Source of the DNA: Candidatus Saccharimonadales bacterium
GTDB taxonomy: Bacteria; Patescibacteriota; Saccharimonadia; Saccharimonadales; Saccharimonadaceae
DNA length: 64,000 bases
Assembly: GCA_035697325.1 (NCBI GenBank)
Contig: DASSDB010000002.1
Location: 465,232 to 529,231, forward strand
Direction: 5' to 3'
A model generated the notes under the pieces. The model searched no databases, was not told where the DNA came from, and was given only the letters and a program-made list of their open reading frames with translations. Both the position numbers and the translations under genes were made by a program. The number at the start of each line of letters is the position of its first letter. Positions within the stretch are counted from its first letter, which is position 1. This document shows positions 31,859-40,170 of this stretch, one piece after another.

Positions 31859-32167
31859 TTATTCCGTGGCCACCCAGTACGAGTCTTCGTCCGGGTCTTC
31901 GCCGTTGATGAACACCTTGTTGGCATTCGAGAGGCGACGAATGGCGTCACGGAGAGCCTTGTACTGCTGAACCACGGAGTCGTGTGTGTCGAGATTCACC
32001 TCGACATTCTTCGTCTCCAAGTAGTTCGCAATACGCATGTATACGCAGTCAAGTCCCTGGGGACTGGCCAGCCGGACAGGGATGCCTCCGATGGTGCGCG
32101 AAATTCCATCGGCAGCCACCGCACGCAACGCTTCCAGCACTAACTGGTCGATCGTGTCCTCGGTCAC
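31859..32167 (-). CDS. hypothetical winged-helix-like protein, paralogue A
   Basis: A 102-residue protein: a helix (IDQLVLEALRAVAA), a strand turn (GGIPVRLASPQGL), then CVYMRIANYLETKNVEV, ALRDAIRRLSNANKVFI and a final DEDSYWVAT strand. This order matches its neighbour at 32328 (CVYVLAAEQIEENGL, VERKLL, GAFWVV), so the two are diverged tandem copies. The pattern would suit a small winged-helix domain, but the function is unknown. GTG start after GGGAGGAG; promoter TATAGT about 40 bases upstream. Confidence 0.5.
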   Translation of the reverse strand: MTEDTIDQLVLEALRAVAADGISRTIGGIPVRLASPQGLDCVYMRIANYLETKNVEVNLDTHDSVVQQYKALRDAIRRLSNANKVFINGEDPDEDSYWVATE

Positions 32168-32280
32168 GCGTTACTCCTCCCAAGTAAACGGTTGGATCGT
32201 AACTATATTGTGACATAAAATAATACCAACACAAGCATTAGTACTAATGAGTATTTGTTAAAGTTACCAATGGTAGGATC

Positions 32281-32315
32281 TCGCGGGATGTAGGCCCAGT
32301 ACCTACATCCCGCGA
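32281..32315 (-). terminator. terminator of GC-rich unit at 32328
   Basis: TCGCGGGATGTAGG and its exact complement, 14 bp, 7-base loop. Confidence 0.8.
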
Positions 32316-32327
32316 CCAGGTGGTGGG

Positions 32328-32663
32328 CTAATCGCCCATAACCACCCAAAATGCACCAACAATAGAATCGTCTCGCTTGAGTAGCTTCCGCTCTACCAGC
32401 CGATTCGTAGCACGGATGATCTTGAGGAGTGTCACAGAAATACTCCGGGGACGAGAGAGGCCATTCTCCTCAATCTGCTCAGCCGCAAGAACGTAGACAC
32501 ACTTGTTGTCATCGGGGGTAACCCGACGTACCGTGACGTCATCGATTTCACGAATGGCGCCATCCCGGCTAACAGCAAGTTGTCGGAGTGCCGCCAGGAT
32601 GTCTTCATCGGTAAAATGATTCACTGTCTTTAACCAGCTTTCTTTACGAACGAATGATGCCAC
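32328..32663 (-). CDS. hypothetical winged-helix-like protein, paralogue B
   Basis: A 111-residue protein similar in order of elements to the gene at 31859: EDILAALRQLAV, DDVTVRRVTPDDNKCVYVLAAEQIEENGL, LLKIIRATNRLVERKLL and GAFWVVMGD. No known family is recognised. The GTG at 32663 is weakly supported; a GTG 13 codons later, at about 32624, is an alternative. GC-rich and minus strand like its paralogue. Confidence 0.45.
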   Translation of the reverse strand: MASFVRKESWLKTVNHFTDEDILAALRQLAVSRDGAIREIDDVTVRRVTPDDNKCVYVLAAEQIEENGLSRPRSISVTLLKIIRATNRLVERKLLKRDDSIVGAFWVVMGD

Positions 32664-32795
32664 TTCACTTTACCATGACAAATAGGAAGGAGTAAGTCTT
32701 AACTGAATAGGGACCGTTTTCTACTTACGTTTTCTGCGTGGTATAATGAGAATACGATATTAGTGGATAGTTTCGCTTACGGCAATGGAGGGCAT

Positions 32796-33197
32796 ATGTC
32801 GACAATAGATCAGCAATTTGTGGAATATATCGTAAAATCACTTGTGAATCATCCTGACGACGTTGTGGTGGAGCGTCAAATCGATGAGAAGGGGGTGCTT
32901 CTTACACTCACGGTAAATCCCGAAGATTTGGGGCGAGTAATTGGTAAACGGGGAGTAACTGCGCAAAGCCTTCGAACGTTGCTTCGTGCATTTGGCACCA
33001 AAAATGATGCCAGGTACAACCTAAAAATCGTCAATAATGATGAAGACCGTGAAAATTATGAAGCAGAGCCTGTACAATCTGATAACTCCGCAACCCAGTC
33101 TGTGAAAAACTCTACAGATGAAGATGTGGAAAACGAGTCTAATCTTACGAAAAACACACGAAAAGAGCTTGCAGAACTCGACGATCTCGATATATAA
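32796..33197 (+). CDS. khpA: KH-domain RNA-binding protein KhpA
   Basis: A 133-residue protein whose first ~80 residues are a KhpA-type KH domain: FVEYIVKSLVNHPDDVVVE, LTVNPEDLGRVIGKRGVTAQSLRTLLRAF with the GxxG loop (GKRG). The acidic C-terminal 50 residues are low complexity. KhpA binds RNA with KhpB and affects ribosome assembly and cell division in several bacteria. The ATG at 32796 follows GGAGGGCAT; a GTG 11 codons upstream lacks a good site. Confidence 0.88.
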   Translation: MSTIDQQFVEYIVKSLVNHPDDVVVERQIDEKGVLLTLTVNPEDLGRVIGKRGVTAQSLRTLLRAFGTKNDARYNLKIVNNDEDRENYEAEPVQSDNSATQSVKNSTDEDVENESNLTKNTRKELAELDDLDI

Positions 33198-33317
33198 TCA
33201 TAAACAGTTCAAGATTACATGAACTGCGAGAGAAGCTCTATGCGAGCAACAACTATTTGTTGAGAGCTTATATGTGCCACGAAATGAATCCGCCTTATAG
33301 GCGGGTTTCGTGGTTTT
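33193..33317 (+). ncRNA. possible small structured RNA downstream of khpA
   Basis: A TATAAT at 33193-33198 overlaps the khpA stop, and three hairpins follow: CAGTTCA/TGAACTG (33205-33226), AAGCTCT/AGAGCTT (33233-33269) with an inner CAACA/TGTTG, and CCACGAAA-CCGCC/GGCGG-TTTCGTGG (33277-33313) ending in TTTT. This could be a ~110-base independent RNA, or simply the khpA 3' end and terminator. The last hairpin is a convincing terminator in either case. Confidence 0.35.
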
Positions 33318-33368
33318 AAGAATATTCAGCAATCTCAAATTTGAAATATTTCAAACCTAAGGTTGTTG

Positions 33369-33421
33369 CCCGAGAATCTGGCTTTCGGACAACAATGTGT
33401 CTTTTAAAAGCGATTCTCGGG
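33369..33421 (-). terminator. terminator of GC-rich unit at 33484
   Basis: CCCGAGAATC and GATTCTCGGG, perfect 10 bp, separated by 33 bases containing further partial pairing. Confidence 0.6.
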
Positions 33422-33483
33422 AGGCCTAGAGGCTCAGCAGGGTGCAGCTTGCCGCCTGGGTGGCGTTGAGCTGGACTTCTCCG

Positions 33484-33753
33484 TCATCCCTCCTTCTGGG
33501 GAAGGTCGTAGCTCTCCATGAAGGTGGTGGCCTTCCAGCCGAACCGGAAGTACCTGAAGTAGGAAAGGATCGGGATTTTGCCGATGAGGCTCACGTAGAG
33601 CCTCGCAATGTCCTGAGCCGCCTCGTAACGAGGCAACAGCTCCGGCTGGTCGGGCGCGGGGCCTTCGCCTAGAGCGACGATCCGGAGAATCTTCTCTCCT
33701 TCTTCTCCACGTCGCCGCATGGCGCCGTCCAACATTTCACGGGTAATTCCCAT
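33484..33753 (-). CDS. hypothetical protein (GC-rich unit between khpA and trmD)
   Basis: An 89-residue protein: ITREMLDGAMRRRGEEGEKILRIVALGE, an acidic-Pro linker, then RYEAAQDIARLYVSLIGKIP and an aromatic patch (SYFRYFRFGWKATTFME). No family recognised. The ATG at 33753 follows GGAGACCGAC; a TTG four codons earlier is possible. It lies opposite to khpA and trmD and interrupts them. Confidence 0.45.
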   Translation of the reverse strand: MGITREMLDGAMRRRGEEGEKILRIVALGEGPAPDQPELLPRYEAAQDIARLYVSLIGKIPILSYFRYFRFGWKATTFMESYDLPQKEG

Positions 33754-33804
33754 GTCGGTCTCCAATCGTAGTGGCCTGAATATATTTTAACATAATTAAA
33801 GTAG

Positions 33805-33833
33805 TTGTCAATATTTATCAGGGGTGCTACACT
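33805..33833 (+). promoter_or_regulatory. trmD promoter (leaderless)
   Basis: TTGTCA (33805-33810), 17 bases, TACACT (33828-33833), 7 bases to ATG 33841. It gives trmD its own promoter and fixes the start. Confidence 0.75.
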
Positions 33834-33840
33834 AAAGAGA

Positions 33841-34494
33841 ATGAAGAAAATCCAAGTGATAACGCTATTTCCTGAAATGTTTGAAGGGGTATTTACTACT
33901 TCGATGATGTGGAAGGCGCAAAAAGAGCAAGTGGTCGAGTTTTCGCTTGTTAATCTCCGCGACTTTGGTATCGGTCCCCGCAAACAGGTGGACGACACGC
34001 CTTATGGTGGTGGTGATGGTATGCTTTTAAAACCTGAGCCGCTTTTTGCAGCCGTAGGAAAAGCCAAAGAGTACGATCCGAACGCTAAAGTAGTTCTTAT
34101 GACCCCCCGTGGAAAGCGGTGGAAGCAATCACTCGCTCAAACATGGGCTGATGATAGCCGAGGCCTGATATTTATTTGTGGGCGCTACGAAGGGTATGAT
34201 GAGCGGATCGTGAGCCTGGTTGATGAACAGGTAAGCGTTGGAGACTACGTATTAACTGGGGGAGAGTTACCGGCCATGACAGTGATTGATAGTGTCGTTC
34301 GGCTTATACCCGGTGTCCTTGGGGGAGAAATGAGCGCTGAAATAGAAAGCTTTAGTGATGGAGAAACACTCGAGTTTCCGCAGTATACTCGCCCTGAGGA
34401 ATTTCAGGGTATGAAAGTACCAGACGTGCTTTTAAGCGGAAATCATGCCTTGATCGCTAAGTGGCGAAGCGAAAAATCCATAAAAGCGGATTAA
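33841..34494 (+). CDS. trmD: tRNA (guanine-N1)-methyltransferase TrmD
   Basis: The 217-residue protein has the TrmD knot: IQVITLFPEMFEGVF, FGIGPRKQVDDTPYGGGDGMLL, FICGRYEGYDERIV and SVGDYVLTGGELPAMTVIDSVVRLIPGVLG. It methylates G37 of certain tRNAs to prevent frameshifting. Length fits the family (about 220-250). The ATG at 33841 is used, 12 codons inside a longer reading, because of the promoter spacing. Downstream CACCTCC/GGAGGTG (34520-34536) may end the transcript. Confidence 0.93.
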   Translation: MKKIQVITLFPEMFEGVFTTSMMWKAQKEQVVEFSLVNLRDFGIGPRKQVDDTPYGGGDGMLLKPEPLFAAVGKAKEYDPNAKVVLMTPRGKRWKQSLAQTWADDSRGLIFICGRYEGYDERIVSLVDEQVSVGDYVLTGGELPAMTVIDSVVRLIPGVLGGEMSAEIESFSDGETLEFPQYTRPEEFQGMKVPDVLLSGNHALIAKWRSEKSIKAD

Positions 34495-34701
34495 AAATGA
34501 TATTTTTGTCAATGTAAAACACCTCCTATGGAGGTGAATACAGTTGTGGTGTTATATCGTAGAGCGATCAGTCACAACATTTTTTTGTTGGAGTATGTTT
34601 GTTTTTGTAACCTTCGCTGCTTTGTACAATACGGGAGTAGAGGAAAAAGCGCAAGCGAAATAACAAAAATAACAACACTTTTCATTGGAGGTGGCCTGAC
34701 G

Positions 34702-34707
34702 TATACT
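34702..34707 (+). promoter_or_regulatory. -10 box of leaderless membrane-protein gene
   Basis: TATACT ends 7 bases before ATG 34715. Confidence 0.5.
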
Positions 34708-34714
34708 AAAAGGC

Positions 34715-35200
34715 ATGAGCTTTTTCGCGCAAGCCACCCCTCCTTCTAAACCTCGGACAAAAAATATTCAAGCGGTCAGCCTCCTCGCTGCGGGCATTAT
34801 TGCCCTGATGGCAGTAACCCAGCTATTTACGTTTGAAGATCTGCCAGCGGTTATCTCTGGCCTTTGGGTGCCAGGAGGTATCGCCGCTGCCCAGACCATT
34901 GCTGCGGTACTCGTTGTTACCGAGGTCTTGTCGTTGCCTTTCCTACTTTCGTTACGGCTTAGTCCACTCTTTCGCTTTGTTAGTATGCTACTAGGGTGGG
35001 GAGTGGCCGCACTATGGATACTACTGACCTTCTGGGAAAACCTTATGGTCGGCACTATATCGAATAGCGGGATGCTCGGTGCAACAATACCTTTACCGCC
35101 AGGATGGTGGAGTGTTCTCTTTTCAATAGCCTTGGCAATACTTGTCGGGTGGGCATCATGGGGAATGTGGCCCAATTTAAAGCAAAAATCTAAAAAATAA
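34715..35200 (+). CDS. four-helix membrane protein, unknown
   Basis: A 161-residue protein with four membrane segments (about residues 21-40, 50-72, 87-108 and 135-153), a short positive N-terminus and a basic C-terminal tail (NLKQKSKK). No family is recognised; size and layout are DoxX-like but no motif confirms this. Confidence 0.6.
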   Translation: MSFFAQATPPSKPRTKNIQAVSLLAAGIIALMAVTQLFTFEDLPAVISGLWVPGGIAAAQTIAAVLVVTEVLSLPFLLSLRLSPLFRFVSMLLGWGVAALWILLTFWENLMVGTISNSGMLGATIPLPPGWWSVLFSIALAILVGWASWGMWPNLKQKSKK

Positions 35201-35268
35201 TAATTCTGTCTATTGTTCCTCGCGGATCTTCAGCGTACTATAAGGATAAGTAAAAAAGAGAGGAAATT

Positions 35269-35784
35269 ATGGAGTCTGTGAGAAAACTAGAAGTAACGAT
35301 TGCATCCTGGTACAAATCTGTACCGCATCTTCCAAAAAAAGGACAAGAATGGTTGGCTGTGAATGCATGGTGGCTCACGCTCATAGGAGTTATCTTAGGG
35401 GCTTTAGCCGTTGTAAATATCCTGTTCTTTAGTCTGCTTGCAGGTGCGTTTCTTACAGCAATTGCCGGACCTGTTGGGGCAGTTGCAGGTGGCTTGGTGC
35501 TGGTTGGGGTTATTATTTCGCTGTGTTTAGGAATTGTTTGTATTCTCTTGGGAGGTATGGCTATAAGTCCCCTCAAGGCCTTGCAAAAGAAGGGCTGGAC
35601 GCTGCTTTTTATTCTGCTGCTTATTGAAGTCGCGGCCATCGTTATTTCAGATGTACTGAGCTTTAACCTGTTGGCACTCGTATGGGAGCTTCTTTGGGCG
35701 GCAGTCGCCGGGTATTTCTTGTTTGAGATTCGCGGTCAGTTTGAGGCGAAAGCTCGCAAGCAAAAAGAAAAAGCTGCTAAGTAA
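35269..35784 (+). CDS. four-helix membrane protein, unknown
   Basis: A 171-residue protein with a soluble N-terminal amphipathic segment (RKLEVTIASWYKSVPHLPKKGQEWL), then four membrane segments (about 34-60, 63-95, 105-125 and 128-150) and a Lys/Ala-rich tail. The start follows GAGAGGAAATT. No family recognised. It ends at a shared terminator with the phosphoketolase fragment. Confidence 0.6.
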   Translation: MESVRKLEVTIASWYKSVPHLPKKGQEWLAVNAWWLTLIGVILGALAVVNILFFSLLAGAFLTAIAGPVGAVAGGLVLVGVIISLCLGIVCILLGGMAISPLKALQKKGWTLLFILLLIEVAAIVISDVLSFNLLALVWELLWAAVAGYFLFEIRGQFEAKARKQKEKAAK

Positions 35785-35794
35785 GGCATCAATT

Positions 35795-35834
35795 AAAATA
35801 AATCTCCTGTGGCATTCGTCGGGGGATTTATTTT
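35795..35834. terminator. bidirectional terminator
   Basis: AAAATAAATC.CC and GG.GATTTATTTT arms between convergent genes; T-rich on both strands. The right edge overlaps the last codons of the minus-strand gene. Confidence 0.75.
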
Positions 35835-37368
35835 ATGCTTGCGTATTCCATCTCCAGTCACGAATTTCGGGCATATCGACTCCATGGGTAACTATGTAAG
35901 TGCGGTGCTCGAGAAGCTTTGTTTCCATGAGTTGTTTGAGCGGCTGTGCTTTTTCATTGGTAATCCCCAAGCGTTCAATTACATCAAGTACAAGATGAAA
36001 GCAGTCGAGATCGTTAAGGACGGTCATATCAAAAGCGGTAGTAATGGTTCCTTCTTCCTCGTAACCCCTTACGTGTAAATTACGATTTGCACGTCGGTAG
36101 GTCAGTCGATGTATTAGCCAAGGGTATCCATGAAATGCAAAGATAATCTCTTTTTCGCGAGTAAATAGCCTATCATACTCGGGATCGCTCAGGCCATGTG
36201 GGTGCTCGCTGGTTGGCTGTAGGCGCATGAGATCTACTACATTTACGACGCGGATTTTCAATTCTGGCATATGTGAGCGAAGAATCGAGACGGCTGCTAG
36301 GGTCTCAAGTGTGGGAACGTCTCCGGCGCACGCCATGACAACATCAGGATCGCCCCCATCATCGTTGCTGGCCCAGTCCCATACAGAGATGCCTCGTGCG
36401 CAGTGAAGGGCCGCTTCCTCCATGCTGAGCCACTGTGGGCTACTATGCTTGCCTGTAATGGTGAGGTTAATATAATTACGGCTTCGCAAGCAATGGTCAA
36501 CTACCGACAAGAGGCAGTTGGCATCCGGGGGTAAGTATATCCGAACCACGTCAGCTTTCTTGTTTACTAAGTGATCAATAAAACCGGGATCTTGATGAGT
36601 AAATCCGTTATGGTCTTGTCGCCAGACATGCGAAGTCAGAAGGTAGTTCAGTGATGGGATTTTAGCGCGCCATGAAAGCTCGGAAGCCATTTTGACCCAC
36701 TTGGCGTGCTGATTAACCATCGAGTCAACAATACGGACAAACGCTTTATAGCTATGAAATATGCCGTGTCGTCCCGTAAGTAGGTACCCTTCAAGCCAAC
36801 CTTGCGCTTGATGCTCGCTGAGCATGGAATCCATGACCGTACCTTCTATACTAAGCGATTTATCCGCGTCTTTAATACGCGCTGACCACTTACGGTCTGT
36901 AACTTCAAGAACGGACTCGAGCCGATTGGAAATAAGCTCGTCTGGTCCGAAGATTTTAAAATTGCGACTGGCTTTGTTGAGCACAACAACATCTCGTAGG
37001 TAAGGACCGATAGCATGAACGTTACCTTCACTGGCCGCCCCTCGGTAGTCGATTTTGACCTCGTAGTCTCTGAAGTCTGGCAGATGGAGTTCGCGCAGAA
37101 GATTGCCGCCATTTGCATGAATATTCTCTCCCATTCTTTGACCTTCGGGTGGAATAAATGTGCTGTATTCATGGTTAAGTTGGCCATTGGCATCAAATAG
37201 CTCGTCGGGGCGGTAGCTTTGAAGCCACTGTTCAAGGACTGCGACATTTTCTGGATGAGCCTCATCAACCGGAAGAGGAACTTGATGTGATCGAAAGTTG
37301 CCTTCAACCTTATGGCTATTAATTTGTTTTGGCCCTGTCCACCCTTTTGGGGAGTTGAAGACTATCAT
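35833..37368 (-). pseudogene. xfp: phosphoketolase lacking its N-terminal domain
   Basis: The 511-residue frame matches xylulose-5-P/fructose-6-P phosphoketolase from the mid-domain onward: NSPKGWTGPKQ and GNFRSHQVPL at the start, YLLTGRHGIFHSYKAFVRIVDSM, TSHVWRQDHNGFTHQDPGFID, the KHSSPQWLSMEEA segment and a complete XFP_C end (AFDMTVLNDLDCFHLV, VTHGVDMPEIRDWRW). A full enzyme has about 790-825 residues; the first ~280, holding the diphosphate-binding part of the thiamine site and catalytic histidines, are absent. The ATG overlaps the stop of a GC-rich ORF, so an insertion or deletion probably removed the 5' part. Confidence 0.8.
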
Positions 37369-37562
37369 TGGCTACCTCGGACGTGTTGAATCATTATTGG
37401 TGCGGGCGTTGGATTGATCGTTACCGCCACTCGCTCGTTGCGAAAGGTGATACGCCAACGATTGACTTTCACGTGTTCGATGCTCGGCTCAAGGCCGATG
37501 GCTTTTTGCATTTCCTTTGCTTGTCGCAGGACTCCCACCGGGGGAGTGGTTTCCGTGGACAT
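37365..37562 (-). CDS. small hypothetical protein joined to truncated phosphoketolase
   Basis: A 65-residue ORF, GC-rich, starting at ATG 37562 after GAGGAGTAGC. It reads STETTPPVGVLRQAKEMQKAI then two strands (HVKVNRWRITFRNERVAVTIN) and ends in an ATGA overlap with the phosphoketolase fragment. No family recognised. It looks like the front of a GC-rich unit fused against the broken gene; the usual GC-rich terminator is missing here. Confidence 0.5.
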   Translation of the reverse strand: MSTETTPPVGVLRQAKEMQKAIGLEPSIEHVKVNRWRITFRNERVAVTINPTPAPIMIQHVRGSQ

Positions 37563-37643
37563 GCTACTCCTCACTGAAGTTTCGAGTAATGGCCATGTAT
37601 ACTCTAAACTTAAGTCCAGCATAAGTCAAGGTACATATGAAGG

Positions 37644-38183
37644 TCAGACGTTTTTAATAAGATGAGAGATTTTTTCTCGATAATCGCGCTGATTAAACTG
37701 GCCTGGGTAATCGACAAGTTCGGTATTGAGCACGGTAAAACCAGCTTTTTTGAGCGGCTCTGCGGCCACATCGAACACGTTTGATTTTATGAGGATGATT
37801 TTGGTTTTTGGGTTGGCGAGTTTTTTAATACGCTTTATGAGACTGGGAAGAGCTTCGGCAATTTTTTCTTGACGCTCTTGCTTCGTAGTTTTATGAGACT
37901 GTGATACTTCAAGTGCTTCGATCATATAAAATCCATCGTCTTTGAAGCGCTGGAGCCATTTTTCTTTCTGTTCTTCGAGTGCGGGCTCCGGGATTTCGAG
38001 TGTTTCGGGGTATAGCGCACGGATGGTATTAATAAAAAGCCTATCGTCTTTTCTGATGCGATCTGTGTAATAGAACTGCCGGCTGCTTTGGGTAGACGGA
38101 GGTGGTGGCGGTGATTCGGCAACGAGTAGACACGCTATATGGTCTGGTTTATACGTTAAACGAAGTTTTTCGTAAGTGTGCAT
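37644..38183 (-). CDS. hypothetical protein, possible UDG-superfamily relative
   Basis: A 179-residue soluble protein. It begins near HIACLLVAESPPPPP, which resembles the xxAExP motif I of uracil-DNA glycosylase-like folds, and ends with a strand-helix segment TKIILIKSNVFDVAAEPLKKAGFTVLNTE. Classic UDG catalytic residues cannot be assigned, so the call is weak. The ATG is 6 bases after TATCAT (leaderless). Confidence 0.4.
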   Translation of the reverse strand: MHTYEKLRLTYKPDHIACLLVAESPPPPPSTQSSRQFYYTDRIRKDDRLFINTIRALYPETLEIPEPALEEQKEKWLQRFKDDGFYMIEALEVSQSHKTTKQERQEKIAEALPSLIKRIKKLANPKTKIILIKSNVFDVAAEPLKKAGFTVLNTELVDYPGQFNQRDYREKISHLIKNV

Positions 38184-38284
38184 AGCTTTATGATACAGGC
38201 TATAGAAATAAAGAACAGCATCCGTATGTTTTATGGAATCTTAGTTATAGCATAGTTGCACTATTTTCAAATATGTTTTTATAG

Positions 38285-38290
38285 TATAAT
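38285..38290 (+). promoter_or_regulatory. -10 box of the four-gene signalling operon
   Basis: TATAAT about 120 bases before the first gene. The intervening leader has small stems (GTCTC/GAGAC at 38344-38359; CGATC/GATCG around 38361) and ends in AAGGAGTAGCC before ATG 38414. Confidence 0.55.
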
Positions 38291-38413
38291 CGTACGCAAG
38301 TAGCAGGGCTTGACGCACACTGAAGCAATATTGGTGAGCATTGTCTCTTCAAGGAGACCTCGATCTGTTACGGATCGTTAACATCCAAAACTGTCGAACA
38401 AGGAGTAGCCATC

Positions 38414-39268
38414 ATGGCGCGCAACGTGCAGCTCGTGGTGATCGACCCGCAGTACGACTTCATGGACTACCCCGACTCGGCTCTGCCGGTGCCGGGTGCC
38501 CACGAGGACATGGTGCGGTTGGCCGCGATGGTCGACCGCATCGGTGACAAGCTGAGCCGCATTCACGTGACGCTCGACAGCCACCAGCTGGTCGACGTCG
38601 GTCACCCCACCATGTGGGTGGCTTCCGACGGCAAGACGCCGCCGCCCCCGTTCACGCCCATCACCTCGGACGACATCAAGGCCGGCATCTGGACGCCGCG
38701 GTACGCCAATGCCAAGCCGGCGGACCTCGGCGGGGAGACCATCAAGCAGTACATGATCAGGTACGCCTCGACGCTGGAAGCGCAGGGGAGTCACTTGCTC
38801 ATGGTGTGGGCGGTTCACTGCCTGATTGGTAGCAACGGCCACGCCGTGCAGGCCGATCTCAAGGCGTCGCTCGAACGCTGGGCGGCGAAGAACTTCGCCA
38901 CGGTTGACTACGTGACGAAGGGCACCAACCCCTGGACGGAGCACTACGGCGCCCTCAAAGCCGAGGTGCCCATGCCCAACGACCCCGGCACCGGTCTCAA
39001 CACCCGGCTGCTGGAAGTGCTGGAGGAGGCGGATATCATCGCCTTCTCCGGTGAGGCCCTCACGCACTGCGTGATGGAGACGGTGAAGCAGGTGGTCAAC
39101 GAGGTCGACGAGAAGCTGATCCGCAAGTTCCACTTCCTGACCGACGCGTCCTCGCCGATCCCGGCGGTGCCGAACGGTCCGGACTTCCCGGCCATGGCGG
39201 ACGCCTGGCTCCAGGAGATGGTGGGCAAGGGCATGGTCCTGACCACCACGCTCGAGTTCCTGTCCTGA
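38414..39268 (+). CDS. nicotinamidase/isochorismatase-like hydrolase
   Basis: The 284-residue protein has the cysteine hydrolase fold of nicotinamidases: LVVIDPQYDF (catalytic Asp11), THVTLD-type strand followed by DSHQLVDVGHP (metal-site Asp/His region), MVWAVHCLIGSNGHAV (cf. WPxHCxxGTxGA) and GEALTHCVMETV with the nucleophilic Cys about residue 221. It is longer than the usual ~200 residues. Nicotinamidase converts nicotinamide to nicotinate in NAD salvage; an altered amide substrate is possible. It is the first gene of a GC-rich operon with a vWA protein, a PP2C phosphatase and a kinase-like protein. Confidence 0.8.
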   Translation: MARNVQLVVIDPQYDFMDYPDSALPVPGAHEDMVRLAAMVDRIGDKLSRIHVTLDSHQLVDVGHPTMWVASDGKTPPPPFTPITSDDIKAGIWTPRYANAKPADLGGETIKQYMIRYASTLEAQGSHLLMVWAVHCLIGSNGHAVQADLKASLERWAAKNFATVDYVTKGTNPWTEHYGALKAEVPMPNDPGTGLNTRLLEVLEEADIIAFSGEALTHCVMETVKQVVNEVDEKLIRKFHFLTDASSPIPAVPNGPDFPAMADAWLQEMVGKGMVLTTTLEFLS

Positions 39269-39322
39269 TCCACAACCACACGGCGTAGCCTGAAAGACTG
39301 CGCCTTTCGAGAAAGGGTCATC

Positions 39323-40081
39323 ATGCCGAGACTGGCAGCGGAAAACGACGGTGAAATGCAGAACTACCAGGTGGGTGGTTCGAACTTCACCTTCACGGCC
39401 GCACGAATCGGTTCGCTTGGTGCCACGGAGTACACCCTCGTCACCATCGCGGTCGACGTCACGGGTTCGACTGCGGGGTTCGCCGACGAGTTGCACAAGA
39501 TGCTGCTCACCGCGATCGAGTCCTGCAAGAAGTCGCCGCGATCGGACAACCTGCTGGTGCGGGTCGTCACGTTCTCGACGTACATCGGGGGCGTGAACGA
39601 GCTGCACGGCTTCAAGCCGCTCAGCGAGATCGAGCCCACCGACTACCAGAAGTTCGTCCCGGAGGGGCTGACGCCCCTCTACGACGCCACTTTCGACGCC
39701 ATCGGCGCGACGGTGGAGTACGGCGGGGAGCTGATGGAGAACGATTTCCTGGCGAACGGGATCGTCTTCGTCATCACCGACGGCTACGACAACATGTCGG
39801 ACGCCACGCCGCGGGAGATCCGCGAGCAGATCCGGAGGGTCAAGGGCGAGGAGCGGCTGGAGTCGCTCCTCACGGTGCTGATCGGCATCAACGCCGCGCA
39901 GTACCGGGACTACCTGGAGACGTTCCGCAACGACGCGGGACTCGACCAGTACATCGACGCGGGTGACGCAACGCCCGGCAAGCTCGCGAAGCTCGCCACG
40001 TTCGTCAGCCAGTCGGTCTCGTCTCAGAGCGCCGCGCTCGGGACGGGTGGGCCTTCCCAGACCATCTCCGCGACCATCTGA
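39323..40081 (+). CDS. vWA-domain protein (TerY-like)
   Basis: A 252-residue protein whose core (about 35-220) is a von Willebrand A domain. The metal site reads VDVTGST (DxTGS variant of DxSxS, about 50), with Thr in GLTPLYDATFDAIG (about 115) and Asp in FVITDGYDN (about 148). The tail is Ser/Gly-rich. Such TerY-type proteins bind partners through the metal site. GAAAGGGTCATC precedes the ATG. It sits between the nicotinamidase and PP2C genes, the same vWA-PP2C-kinase order as in TerY-P triads. Confidence 0.85.
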   Translation: MPRLAAENDGEMQNYQVGGSNFTFTAARIGSLGATEYTLVTIAVDVTGSTAGFADELHKMLLTAIESCKKSPRSDNLLVRVVTFSTYIGGVNELHGFKPLSEIEPTDYQKFVPEGLTPLYDATFDAIGATVEYGGELMENDFLANGIVFVITDGYDNMSDATPREIREQIRRVKGEERLESLLTVLIGINAAQYRDYLETFRNDAGLDQYIDAGDATPGKLAKLATFVSQSVSSQSAALGTGGPSQTISATI

Positions 40082-40118
40082 ACGGTCGCACCCAACTGAG
40101 GAGTGGTGGGGCAGCTGG

Positions 40119-40124
40119 TATAAT
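40119..40124 (+). promoter_or_regulatory. internal -10 box before PP2C gene
   Basis: TATAAT 46 bases before ATG 40171 and after the vWA stop, suggesting that PP2C and kinase can be transcribed independently. Confidence 0.45.
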
Positions 40125-40170
40125 GCCGCTGCTCTACTACTCCTCCTTTTCAATTGCGGGAGGTCTTGCA

